Part shown: positions 1 through 5,995 of the stretch, piece after piece
Layout of the letters: the number at the start of each line of letters is the position of its first letter
Position numbering within the stretch: position 1 is the first letter of the stretch
Source of the DNA: CAYFSC01 sp964345695
GTDB lineage: Bacteria; Bacteroidota; Rhodothermia; Rhodothermales; Salinibacteraceae
Direction of reading: 5' to 3'
Assembly (NCBI GenBank): GCA_964345695.1
Contig: CAYFSC010000110.1
Span: forward strand, 1-10,495
Length of the DNA stretch: 10,495 nucleotides
Position numbers and translations under genes: made by a program
Notes under the pieces: generated by a model
Databases searched by the model: none
Seen by the model: only the letters and a program-made list of their open reading frames with translations
What the model was told of the DNA's origin: nothing

Positions 1-14
1 CCCGTCACCTCCAC

Positions 15-48
15 AAGCGCCATCGAGCGTCTGCTCGGTGGCGCTTTT
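15..48 (+). terminator. Intrinsic terminator hairpin at the left edge, plus-strand orientation
   Basis: Positions 15-28 pair with 33-46 as a 14-bp stem closing the loop GTCT, followed by TTTT at 45-48. One pair (T23-G38) is a G-U wobble only in plus-strand RNA; in minus-strand RNA it becomes an A-C mismatch, and that side has no U-run. The hairpin therefore most likely ends a plus-strand gene outside the window. It could still act as a weaker stop for dnaB transcripts arriving from the right. Confidence 0.6.
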
Positions 49-71
49 CGTGTCGGGGATCGGGACGCCCA

Positions 72-93
72 GCGTCCTCCAGTGAGAGGACGC
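72..93 (-). other. Hairpin just downstream of dnaB
   Basis: GCGTCCTC at 72-79 and GAGGACGC at 86-93 form a perfect 8-bp stem with a 6-base loop, 21 bases beyond the dnaB stop codon. No U-run follows on the minus strand, so this is not a classic intrinsic terminator. It may protect the 3' end of the dnaB mRNA or act together with the hairpin at 15-46. The pairing is visible in the sequence; the role is inferred. Confidence 0.35.
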
Positions 94-114
94 GGCGGAC
101 GGCCATTGCAGGAC

Positions 115-1716
115 TCAGAACGGCGCGTCGTCCTCGAAGGAGGCATCGTCGTTGTAGCCGTCGCCGCTTCCGAAGTCGCCGTCGATGTTTCCGTCTCCGC
201 CCCCCATCATCTCGTCCTCGTCGTTGTAGCGCGTCGTCAGGTTCTCGAAGCGGGCGTACTGATCGACGAACGCAAGCTCGACTGTGCCTACGGGGCCGTT
301 GCGCTGCTTTTCGACGAGGATCTCGGCGATGCCCTCGGTGGAGTTGCCCTGCTCGTCGACCGTAATGCCGTACCGTTCGGCACGGTAGATGAAGGCCACG
401 ACGTCGGCGTCCTGTTCGATGCTGCCCGACTCTCTCAGGTCTGAAAGCTGCGGCCGCTTGTCGCCGCCGCGGTTTTCCACAGCGCGGTTGAGCTGCGACA
501 GGGCGATGACCGGAATGTCGAGCTCCTTCGCAAGGCCCTTGAGGGAGCGAGAGATATGGGCGATCTCCTGCTCCCGATTTGCGTTGTTGCGCAGATTGCC
601 GGAGGCCTGCATGAGCTGCAGGTAGTCGACAATGACGAGGCCAATGTCGTGCTCCGCCTTCAGGCGTCGGCACTTTGCGCGCAGCTCTAGCACGCTGAGG
701 CCCGGCGTGTCGTCGATGAAGATGCTGGCTTCGCTGAGTTTCCCGGCGGCGCGGGCGAGGCGCTGCCAGTCGTCGTCCTTCATGCGTCCGGTGCGGGCTC
801 GCTGCGCATCAACCCGGGCCTCGCTTGTCAGCAGGCGCTGGGCGAGTTGCTGCGCCCCCATCTCCAGTGAAAAGATGGCCACGCCGGTCGGCTGTTCCGG
901 GTGGGTCGCCGCGTTGAGACCGCAGGCGAGACTAAAGGCTGTCTTGCCCATGGACGGCCTCGCGGCAATAATAATCAGGTCACTGTCCTGCCAGCCGCTG
1001 GTCAGATCGTCGAGCTTGTCGAAGCCGCTGGGGATGCCCGTGATTCCGCCCTCCTGCCCGTGAATGGACTCCAGCTTCTCAAGGGTGTCTTTGACGACGT
1101 CGTTCAGCGGCGAGGCGGCCTGCCGCACCTGCGAGTCAGAAATCTGGAAGATCTCGCTTTCGGCCTCGTCGAGCAGATCGAAGGCATCAGCGCCCGGGTC
1201 GTAGGCCTTGCCCACGAGCGTCGTCAGCTTCTCGATCATTTTGCGCAGCAGCGACTTCTCGGCGATGATGCGGGAATGGTACTCCACGTTCGCCGCCGAG
1301 GCGACCTCGGTCGTCAGCTCCGTCAGGTAGTACGGGCCGCCCACGTCGTCGAGCTGGTCGCGGCGCTTGAGTTCTTCGGTGAGCGTGACAAGGTCGACGG
1401 GGTTGCCGCGCTCGAAGAGGCTCAGGATGGCCGAATAGATTTTTTCGTGCTTCGCCGTGTAGAACGCCTCGGGCGGAAGCACTTCAACGGCCTGTGGAAT
1501 GGCCTCGCGCTCGATCAGCATCGCCCCCAGAACAGCCTTCTCCACGTCGGTGGCCTGCGGCGGAACGCGCCCCGACTTCTTGTGGACCTCATCGGCTTGC
1601 TTGCGTCGACGTTCGCTCTGGCGCCCCCGCATCTTTTCCAGCGGGTAGGAGGGCCCGGACGAATCGTCGATGTTCATGCGCGGAGCGTCGGACGGTTTGT
1701 TTCCATTCTCGGCCAT
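115..1716 (-). CDS. dnaB: Replicative DNA helicase DnaB
   Basis: Hexameric 5'-3' helicase that unwinds DNA at the replication fork, loads primase and hydrolyses ATP. The 533-residue product has the N-terminal DnaB domain (about residues 51-155), then a linker and the RecA-like motor. Visible motifs are Walker A ARPSMGKT (252-259), FSLEM with the catalytic glutamate (285), Walker B VIVDYLQLM (about 361-369), the LSQLNRAVE and LRESGSIEQDADVV blocks, and KQRNGPVG (from 470). The ATG at 1716 was chosen because the open frame further upstream runs into the preceding glycosylase gene and has no family similarity. No Shine-Dalgarno is seen. The last 36 residues (498-533) are glycine/aspartate-rich and end in EDDAPF, like an SSB tail; see findings. 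It follows the glycosylase gene by 56 bases, so the two may be co-transcribed. Identity is certain; the exact start is less so, with MNIDD at residue 14 the main alternative. Confidence 0.97.
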   Translation of the reverse strand: MAENGNKPSDAPRMNIDDSSGPSYPLEKMRGRQSERRRKQADEVHKKSGRVPPQATDVEKAVLGAMLIEREAIPQAVEVLPPEAFYTAKHEKIYSAILSLFERGNPVDLVTLTEELKRRDQLDDVGGPYYLTELTTEVASAANVEYHSRIIAEKSLLRKMIEKLTTLVGKAYDPGADAFDLLDEAESEIFQISDSQVRQAASPLNDVVKDTLEKLESIHGQEGGITGIPSGFDKLDDLTSGWQDSDLIIIAARPSMGKTAFSLACGLNAATHPEQPTGVAIFSLEMGAQQLAQRLLTSEARVDAQRARTGRMKDDDWQRLARAAGKLSEASIFIDDTPGLSVLELRAKCRRLKAEHDIGLVIVDYLQLMQASGNLRNNANREQEIAHISRSLKGLAKELDIPVIALSQLNRAVENRGGDKRPQLSDLRESGSIEQDADVVAFIYRAERYGITVDEQGNSTEGIAEILVEKQRNGPVGTVELAFVDQYARFENLTTRYNDEDEMMGGGDGNIDGDFGSGDGYNDDASFEDDAPF

Positions 1717-1772
1717 AGGCAGCAGGAGGCAGGGGTGCAGGGGAGTCACACGAAGCGCGGCACCGGCGATTC

Positions 1773-2573
1773 TCAGGCGTCCTCGGTCAGCTCGTCGTAC
1801 CGCGTGCGAAGCAGTTTGACGTCTTCCCATGTCGGGCGCTTCCACTGGGAATTACGGAGAAGCGCCGCGGGATGATACGTCACAATCATGGGGATCCCGT
1901 AGAAGTCATGCTCCTTTTGCCGGAGCGACTTCAGCGAGGAACTGCGGTCGAGCATCGTGTTGCCCGCCACTTTGCCCACACAGAGCAGGATCTCCGGCTT
2001 GATCAACGCAATCTGCTTGTACAGGATGGGCAGATGAGCGTCGACCTCTTCCTGCTTCGGATCCCGATTGCGCGGCGGACGGCTCTTCAGAATGTTTGTG
2101 ATGTAGACGTCCTCGCGCTCGAAATGAATGGCGTCGAGAATTTTGTCGAGGAGCTGTCCGGCCCGTCCCACGAACGGCTCGCCCTTTTTGTCCTCGTCGC
2201 GCCCTGGGGCTTCTCCAATAATGATGAGGTCGGCCTCGGGATCGCCCACGCCGAAGACGGGATTCTGGCGGTCCTCGTCGATGGGTACGAGGACGTTGTC
2301 GGCCATGTAAGCTTCCACCTTCTCCAGTGTCGTTGCGTCCTTGTAAGGCGCATCGTCCGGAATCAACGCTTCGATGCGCTCCCAAGGCGGGAGCGACGGG
2401 TCCTCAGTCGGGTCCACTTGGTTGCCGAACAGGTCGTAATTGGCCATGGAAGAGGAGTTGGAGGCGTCAGGAGAGGGTGAGGCGTCTTCAGGAGGAGCGA
2501 CAGGGAGGAAAGAGCCGTGCAGCCTGCGTTCGTGCTCCAGGATGTGTCGGAGGTCGCGGAGAAGCTCTCGCAT
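1773..2573 (-). CDS. Family-4-type uracil-DNA glycosylase without iron-sulfur cysteines
   Basis: Predicted base-excision repair enzyme that removes uracil from DNA. The 266-residue product has a poorly conserved N-terminal part (1-80), then a full glycosylase core: GEAPGRDED (120-128), GEPFVGRAGQLLD (131-143), YITN (157-160) and the C-terminal motif HPAALLR (234-240). Compared from memory with Thermus thermophilus TTUDGA, E121, F134, N160 and H234 match its conserved pocket residues. The four cluster-binding cysteines do not match: the CxxC pair is N93/V96, the NVVKC cysteine is S164, and the next is H180. The only core cysteine, C198, is not at a ligand position. The frame is intact, so this is not a decayed gene. 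ATG 2573 gives an N-terminal helix MRELLRDLRH; MANYD at residue 43 is an alternative start. It lies 31 bases after coaBC and 56 before dnaB. Superfamily membership is secure; activity without the cluster is inferred. Confidence 0.9.
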   Translation of the reverse strand: MRELLRDLRHILEHERRLHGSFLPVAPPEDASPSPDASNSSSMANYDLFGNQVDPTEDPSLPPWERIEALIPDDAPYKDATTLEKVEAYMADNVLVPIDEDRQNPVFGVGDPEADLIIIGEAPGRDEDKKGEPFVGRAGQLLDKILDAIHFEREDVYITNILKSRPPRNRDPKQEEVDAHLPILYKQIALIKPEILLCVGKVAGNTMLDRSSSLKSLRQKEHDFYGIPMIVTYHPAALLRNSQWKRPTWEDVKLLRTRYDELTEDA

Positions 2574-2604
2574 GGGGCGTCGCGTCCAGAAGCAGGGGGC
2601 AGGG

Positions 2605-3912
2605 TCACTCTGCGGAGGCGGAACGGGCCGTGTCCTGAGAGCGCGGTGCACACACGCAGTCAAGCACCGCATTGGCCACGGCGCGCTTCGGCAGGAGCGG
2701 AAGCGACTCCACAGAGCCGTCGGCACCAAGGATCGTCACGCGGTTCGTGTCAGGCCCAAATCCGGCGCCACGCTCGGTCGGATTGTTGAGAACGATCCAG
2801 TCGAGGTTTTTCCGCTTGAGCTTCCGACGTGCGTTATCGAGTCCGTTGTCCGTCTCGAGTGCAAAGCCGACAAGTACTTGGTCGGGGCGTTTGTGGGAAC
2901 CCAACGTCCGTAGAATATCAGGCGTCCGGCGAAGGTGCAAGGTCATCTCGCCCTCCTGCTTCTTCTGCTTCGTGTCGGACGGGGAGGCCGGTGTGTAGTC
3001 GGCAACGGCGGCCGCCATGAGTACCAGGTCGGTCGTGTCCCGGCGCCGCTGCACCGCGTCGTTCATTTCCTCGGCGGTTTGCACGGAAACGACTTCGACA
3101 TCGTCCGGCGGATCGAGGGCGCTTGGACCTGAGACGAGGGTCACGGCGCCGCCTCGTTCGGCGGCAGCCGCAGCGAGAGCGTAGCCCATGGCCCCCGTCG
3201 ACGGGTTTGTGAGCATGCGCACCGGATCGATGGGTTCCTGCGTCGGGCCGGCCGTGACGAGAACGTTGGTGCCCGCAAGGGACGCGGCTGCCGAGGTCGA
3301 GTGGGAGGTCGCGTCTGTCGCCGCACGGTCGGCGGCGTAGGGCTGGTCCTCCAAACGACGAGCAACGCGGCCGACGATAGCATCGGGCTCGGGCATCCGC
3401 CCCTGCCCGACGAGTCCGCTGGCCAGTTCGCCATGCGCGGCTGGCATTACGTCGTAGCCGAAGGCGCGGAGCCGGTCGAGGTTCGCCTGTGTGGCCGGGT
3501 GCTGGTACATGTCGCGGTCCATCGCCGGGCACACGAGTACGGGACACCGGGCCGACAGCGCCGTGGCCGTCAACATGTTGTCGCTAAAGCCGTGCGCCAG
3601 CTTGGCGATGGTTTGCGCCGTGGCGGGCGCGATGACGAACAGATCGGCCCAGAGGCCGAGGGTGACGTGCTTGGTCCAGCTTCCTTCTTCGTTCTCCGGA
3701 AAGATGTCCGATAGCACCTCACGCTCCGACAGCGTGCCGAGGGTGAGCGGCGGGATGAACCGCTCGGCATCGTCTGTCATCAGGACCTGCACCGCGGCGT
3801 CTGCCTTTTTGAATCCGCGGACGAGCGTGGCGGTCTTGTAGGCCGCAATGCTTCCGGTCACGCCGAGCAGAAGCCGGCGGCGATCCAGGTCCGGGCGGTC
3901 GGCGTCGGGCAT
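2605..3912 (-). CDS. coaBC: Bifunctional phosphopantothenoylcysteine decarboxylase / phosphopantothenate-cysteine ligase
   Basis: Makes 4'-phosphopantetheine for coenzyme A: the CoaB half joins cysteine to 4'-phosphopantothenate using CTP, and the FMN-dependent CoaC half decarboxylates the product. The 435 residues show the flavoprotein start LGVTGSIAAYK (16-26), the active-site histidine H82 in TKHVTLGLWAD, and APATA (95-99). The substrate motif is PAMDRDM (129-135) with Asp132 where E. coli has Asn. GELASGL has Ser165 where E. coli has Cys158. An Ala/Asp/Ser-rich linker (about 190-213) leads to CoaB: NVLVTAGPTQEPIDPVR (216-232), TNPSTGAMG (235-243) and MAAAVADY (299-306). The lysine usual in SGKMG is Ala241. 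I recall Asp at the PAMN position and Ser at the Cys158 position from other Bacteroidota, so these may be lineage traits. The start at 3912 sits directly before the fold; 132 bases separate it from rpoZ. Confidence 0.95.
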   Translation of the reverse strand: MPDADRPDLDRRRLLLGVTGSIAAYKTATLVRGFKKADAAVQVLMTDDAERFIPPLTLGTLSEREVLSDIFPENEEGSWTKHVTLGLWADLFVIAPATAQTIAKLAHGFSDNMLTATALSARCPVLVCPAMDRDMYQHPATQANLDRLRAFGYDVMPAAHGELASGLVGQGRMPEPDAIVGRVARRLEDQPYAADRAATDATSHSTSAAASLAGTNVLVTAGPTQEPIDPVRMLTNPSTGAMGYALAAAAAERGGAVTLVSGPSALDPPDDVEVVSVQTAEEMNDAVQRRRDTTDLVLMAAAVADYTPASPSDTKQKKQEGEMTLHLRRTPDILRTLGSHKRPDQVLVGFALETDNGLDNARRKLKRKNLDWIVLNNPTERGAGFGPDTNRVTILGADGSVESLPLLPKRAVANAVLDCVCAPRSQDTARSASAE

Positions 3913-3939
3913 GGGGGATGAGAGGGCCGATGAAACGCG

Positions 3940-4011
3940 AAAATCCGGTCGGCCAGGTCGAGCGCCGCACTACAAGAGCGGGGCGGCTCGCCGTCCAGCC
4001 AGCCGGATTTT
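3940..4011 (-). repeat. Long-range inverted repeat between rpoZ and coaBC
   Basis: AAAATCCGG at 3940-3948 is matched by its reverse complement CCGGATTTT at 4003-4011. Pairing extends imperfectly inward (3951-3953 with 3998-4000), and a second smaller stem is possible between CGAG at 3959-3962 and CTCG at 3987-3990. On the minus-strand transcript the outer stem ends in UUUU, 27 bases before the coaBC start codon. It could be an attenuator or leader structure for coaBC, or a weak terminator for the gmk-rpoZ transcript. The pairing is seen directly; the function is a guess. Confidence 0.35.
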
Positions 4012-4044
4012 GCATCGTCGGAGGAGGAAGAGGGCCGGGTGCCG

Positions 4045-4338
4045 TCACTCTTCGTCCGGCCTCCGGTAGTAAATCTTATCCTGCATAAAGTCGTCGATGG
4101 CGATCTCGGTGGGTTCGGGCTTCTCCTCGAACTCGATGGAGACCTGCTCCTGCTCTTCTTGCATGCGCACGTCCTCCATCTCGGGGCCGAAGCCCTCGAA
4201 GTAGGACAGTTTGTCGTCCAGCTCCGACTTCATGTCCGAGGACACCTGCCGCGATCGCTTGGACAGGATCGCCACGGTTTCGTAGAGATTGCCGGTGCGG
4301 CTCGCCAGCTCTTCGACGTTGAGCGTTTTAATAGCCAT
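4045..4338 (-). CDS. rpoZ: DNA-directed RNA polymerase omega subunit (Rpb6-like, Bacteroidota type)
   Basis: Small subunit that helps fold and hold the beta' subunit of RNA polymerase. The 97-residue product carries the conserved region RTGNLYETVAILSKRSRQV (14-32), then a charged helix, and ends with a stretch matching the Bacteroidota form (KPEPTEIAIDDFMQDKIYYR, 73-92). ATG 4338 (MAIKTLNVEEL) was preferred over the in-frame ATG at 4362: it places the conserved helix near the N-terminus and leaves a normal 33-base gap after gmk. Adjacency to gmk upstream and coaBC downstream is the common bacterial arrangement and supports the call. The middle (51-72) is rich in Glu. It is too divergent from the E. 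coli form for residue-level claims. Confidence 0.88.
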   Translation of the reverse strand: MAIKTLNVEELASRTGNLYETVAILSKRSRQVSSDMKSELDDKLSYFEGFGPEMEDVRMQEEQEQVSIEFEEKPEPTEIAIDDFMQDKIYYRRPDEE

Positions 4339-4371
4339 GCGAATATGAGACTCTGCGCGCAAAATGACGGG

Positions 4372-4938
4372 TTATCTTTCTAAAAACTGGCGGATGTGCC
4401 GCAAGGTTTCCTCGACGGCCGCGTCCAGTTCGTCATTCACTACAACCGCATCGCAACGGTCGGCGTAGTCCAGTTCCATCGAGGCGCGTTCGAGTCGGTC
4501 GCGGAGAGAGTCGGACGACTCGGTGCCGCGGCCCGTTAAGCGTTCGTGCAGCGCCTCAAGCGATGGCGGGGCGATAAAGAGGACGAGGGCTTCGTCGCCG
4601 TAAATCTCCTTCACGTTGACGGCGCCGCGCACGTCGATATCGAGCAGCACCGGGCCGCGCTCGGCCTTTTGCTCGACCTCGGACCGCAGCGTCCCGTAGA
4701 ACTGGCCGGGATATACCTCCTCGTACTCTAGAAGATCACTCGATGCGATGCGTTCCCGAAAGGCCTGCTCGGACAGGAAGAAATAGTCCTCGCCGTGCTC
4801 CTCGTCCTCGCGAGCCGGGCGCGTCGTGGCCGACACCGAAAATTGCATCTCGGGAAGCGCCTGCAGCACGCGGTGCGCGATGGTCGTTTTTCCGGCTCCA
4901 CTGGGGGCCGTGAGAACGATGATGTGGAGGTCGGGCAT
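4372..4938 (-). CDS. gmk: Guanylate kinase
   Basis: Phosphorylates GMP (and dGMP) to GDP with ATP, a step in GTP supply. The 188-residue protein has a P-loop APSGAGKTT (11-19), the GMP-binding segment SATTRPARE (36-44) followed by GEDYFF (49-54), the YGT motif (81-83), DIDVRGA (100-106) and the lid RLTGRGTESS (133-142). Its length is normal for the family. ATG 4938 lies four codons before the first core strand, so the start is well placed. It is the first gene of a probable gmk-rpoZ-coaBC transcript and is divergent from the plus-strand gene that begins at 5151. No Shine-Dalgarno is visible, and a possible promoter lies so close that the message could be nearly leaderless. Confidence 0.97.
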   Translation of the reverse strand: MPDLHIIVLTAPSGAGKTTIAHRVLQALPEMQFSVSATTRPAREDEEHGEDYFFLSEQAFRERIASSDLLEYEEVYPGQFYGTLRSEVEQKAERGPVLLDIDVRGAVNVKEIYGDEALVLFIAPPSLEALHERLTGRGTESSDSLRDRLERASMELDYADRCDAVVVNDELDAAVEETLRHIRQFLER

Positions 4939-4946
4939 CGGCGGCG

Positions 4947-4976
4947 AGTATGGTCAGAAAAACAGAAGACATTCAA
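4947..4976 (-). promoter_or_regulatory. Possible sigma70-like promoter for gmk
   Basis: On the minus strand, TTGAAT (4971-4976) and CATACT (4947-4952) are separated by 18 bases and each match 4 of 6 consensus positions. The -10-like box ends 8 bases before the gmk ATG, so transcription would start at or almost at the start codon. The region also holds a poor match to the Bacteroidota TTG/TAnnTTTG promoter pattern further upstream. Weak evidence; offered as a candidate only. Confidence 0.22.
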
Positions 4977-5150
4977 CCTCGCGGCAGACCGAAGAAACAT
5001 CAACGCCGCGCGCCAAGGCAAACAAGAATTTGTTACGATCTACAGGCTCGGAGCGGCCCTCTTATCGCACCTGTCACACCATCTTTTCTATCACCCATCG
5101 CCGAGCCGAAGGGGGGTTGCGTGTCCGCGTTGGAAGTCACACATCGATCC

Positions 5151-5948
5151 ATGAACTGTGAAAGACAGAGCGTTCAGGCAGGCCGCGGCACGCCGCAGGC
5201 CTCGCTAGCTGGGAGCGCAGCGCTCCTCGTCGTGCTAATCGTGGTGTTCACGCTCGGGGGCGGCTGTGCGCCGGTGTACCATCCTACGACCGTGCATACG
5301 CCGATGCTGCGCGAGGGCGGAGCCGTTCAGGTAGGCGGCTTTGCCACGACGAGCGGCCTGGATGCGCACGCCGCCGTGGCCCTCACCGACCGCCTGAGCG
5401 TCATCGGCGGGTATGCGCAGGGCGAGGCCGAGCAGTCGCGGTGCAGCGCGCCCATAGGGGCCGACTGCGCTGAGGTGCCCGACGACCGCCGGCGCCATCG
5501 GTTCGGTGAGGTTGGCGTTGGGTACCAGCAATCGATCCACGCGTCGTCGGGCCTTCATGGCGCGGTTCATGCGGGGTACGGGCGAGGATGGGCCGAGACC
5601 ATCACCCATCATGAGCGCACCGGCGGTCACGAAGAGAGCGCCGAGGGCCACTACCAACGATTCTTCGTCCAGCCCGGCGTGTTTTTCGACCGTGGAGCGC
5701 TGCAGGTGGCCCATGCGTCCCGCTTGTCGCACGTTCGCTTTTCGGCCTTCGAGGCCAATGGCGCGCGGGCCGAAGACCGGGGTCACCTTTTCTGGGAGCC
5801 GGCCCTCACCATCCGGGCGGGACCGGATCCCATCGTGTTCGGCGTGCAATCGAGCCTGGCCGTGCCGCTCGGCGGCGACGTGGGATACGACTACCAGCGG
5901 GTTACCATTTCGGTCGGGGCCCAGCTCCGGCTGAACGAGGTGTTTTGA
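5151..5948 (+). CDS. Probable lipoprotein or small outer-membrane protein, function unknown
   Basis: I do not recognise a specific function. The 265-residue product starts with a positively charged n-region (R5, R12), a hydrophobic segment (about 23-35) and LGGGC, so Cys39 may be lipidated, although Gly at -3 is not ideal for a lipobox. After the cysteine, CAPVYHPTTVHTPML resembles a Bacteroidota lipoprotein family that begins with a TxxTPxL-like stretch followed by a repeated strand pattern. The rest alternates polar and hydrophobic residues, with many Gly and aromatic residues at turns (VIGGYAQG, GEVGVGYQQS, HAGYGRGW, FFVQPGVFF), and ends VTISVGAQLRLNEVF. A C-terminal Phe is typical of outer-membrane beta-barrels. 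A small membrane-anchored barrel of about 8-10 strands is the best guess. ATG 5151 was chosen because it precedes the signal peptide; the open frame upstream lacks coding character. It is the only plus-strand gene and separates yicC from gmk. Confidence 0.82.
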   Translation: MNCERQSVQAGRGTPQASLAGSAALLVVLIVVFTLGGGCAPVYHPTTVHTPMLREGGAVQVGGFATTSGLDAHAAVALTDRLSVIGGYAQGEAEQSRCSAPIGADCAEVPDDRRRHRFGEVGVGYQQSIHASSGLHGAVHAGYGRGWAETITHHERTGGHEESAEGHYQRFFVQPGVFFDRGALQVAHASRLSHVRFSAFEANGARAEDRGHLFWEPALTIRAGPDPIVFGVQSSLAVPLGGDVGYDYQRVTISVGAQLRLNEVF

Positions 5949-5949
5949 G

Positions 5950-5962
5950 AAGCGCCGCGCTT
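5950..5962. other. Short hairpin between convergent genes
   Basis: AAGCG (5950-5954) and CGCTT (5958-5962) form a 5-bp stem with loop CCG, one base after the stop codon of the plus-strand gene and 33 bases before the yicC stop. There is no U-run on either side. It may be a weak bidirectional stop in this 47-base convergent gap, or chance in GC-rich DNA. Confidence 0.2.
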
Positions 5963-5995
5963 GGGGGGCGAGGGCTGCTCCTGCCAACGCTGAAC

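Noticed and set aside
1717..1845. N-terminal extension of dnaB to an ATG at 1845
   Set aside because: It would overlap the end of the glycosylase gene by 73 bases and encodes sequence unlike any DnaB N-terminus. ATG 1716 is sufficient.
901..1875. 324-codon plus-strand frame opposite dnaB
   Set aside because: It is a shadow of the dnaB coding frame: no recognisable motif, and it crosses the dnaB-glycosylase gap without any change in character.
1773..2573. The glycosylase as a pseudogene or sequencing artefact because the cysteines are missing
   Set aside because: The frame is continuous, the sequence around each lost cysteine still matches the family, and active-site residues are intact. Four independent losses with everything else conserved do not look like decay.
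4950..5150. Extending the plus-strand gene to an ATG at 4950
   Set aside because: The added part is basic and low in coding character, would put about 67 residues before the signal peptide, and overlaps the gmk promoter region.
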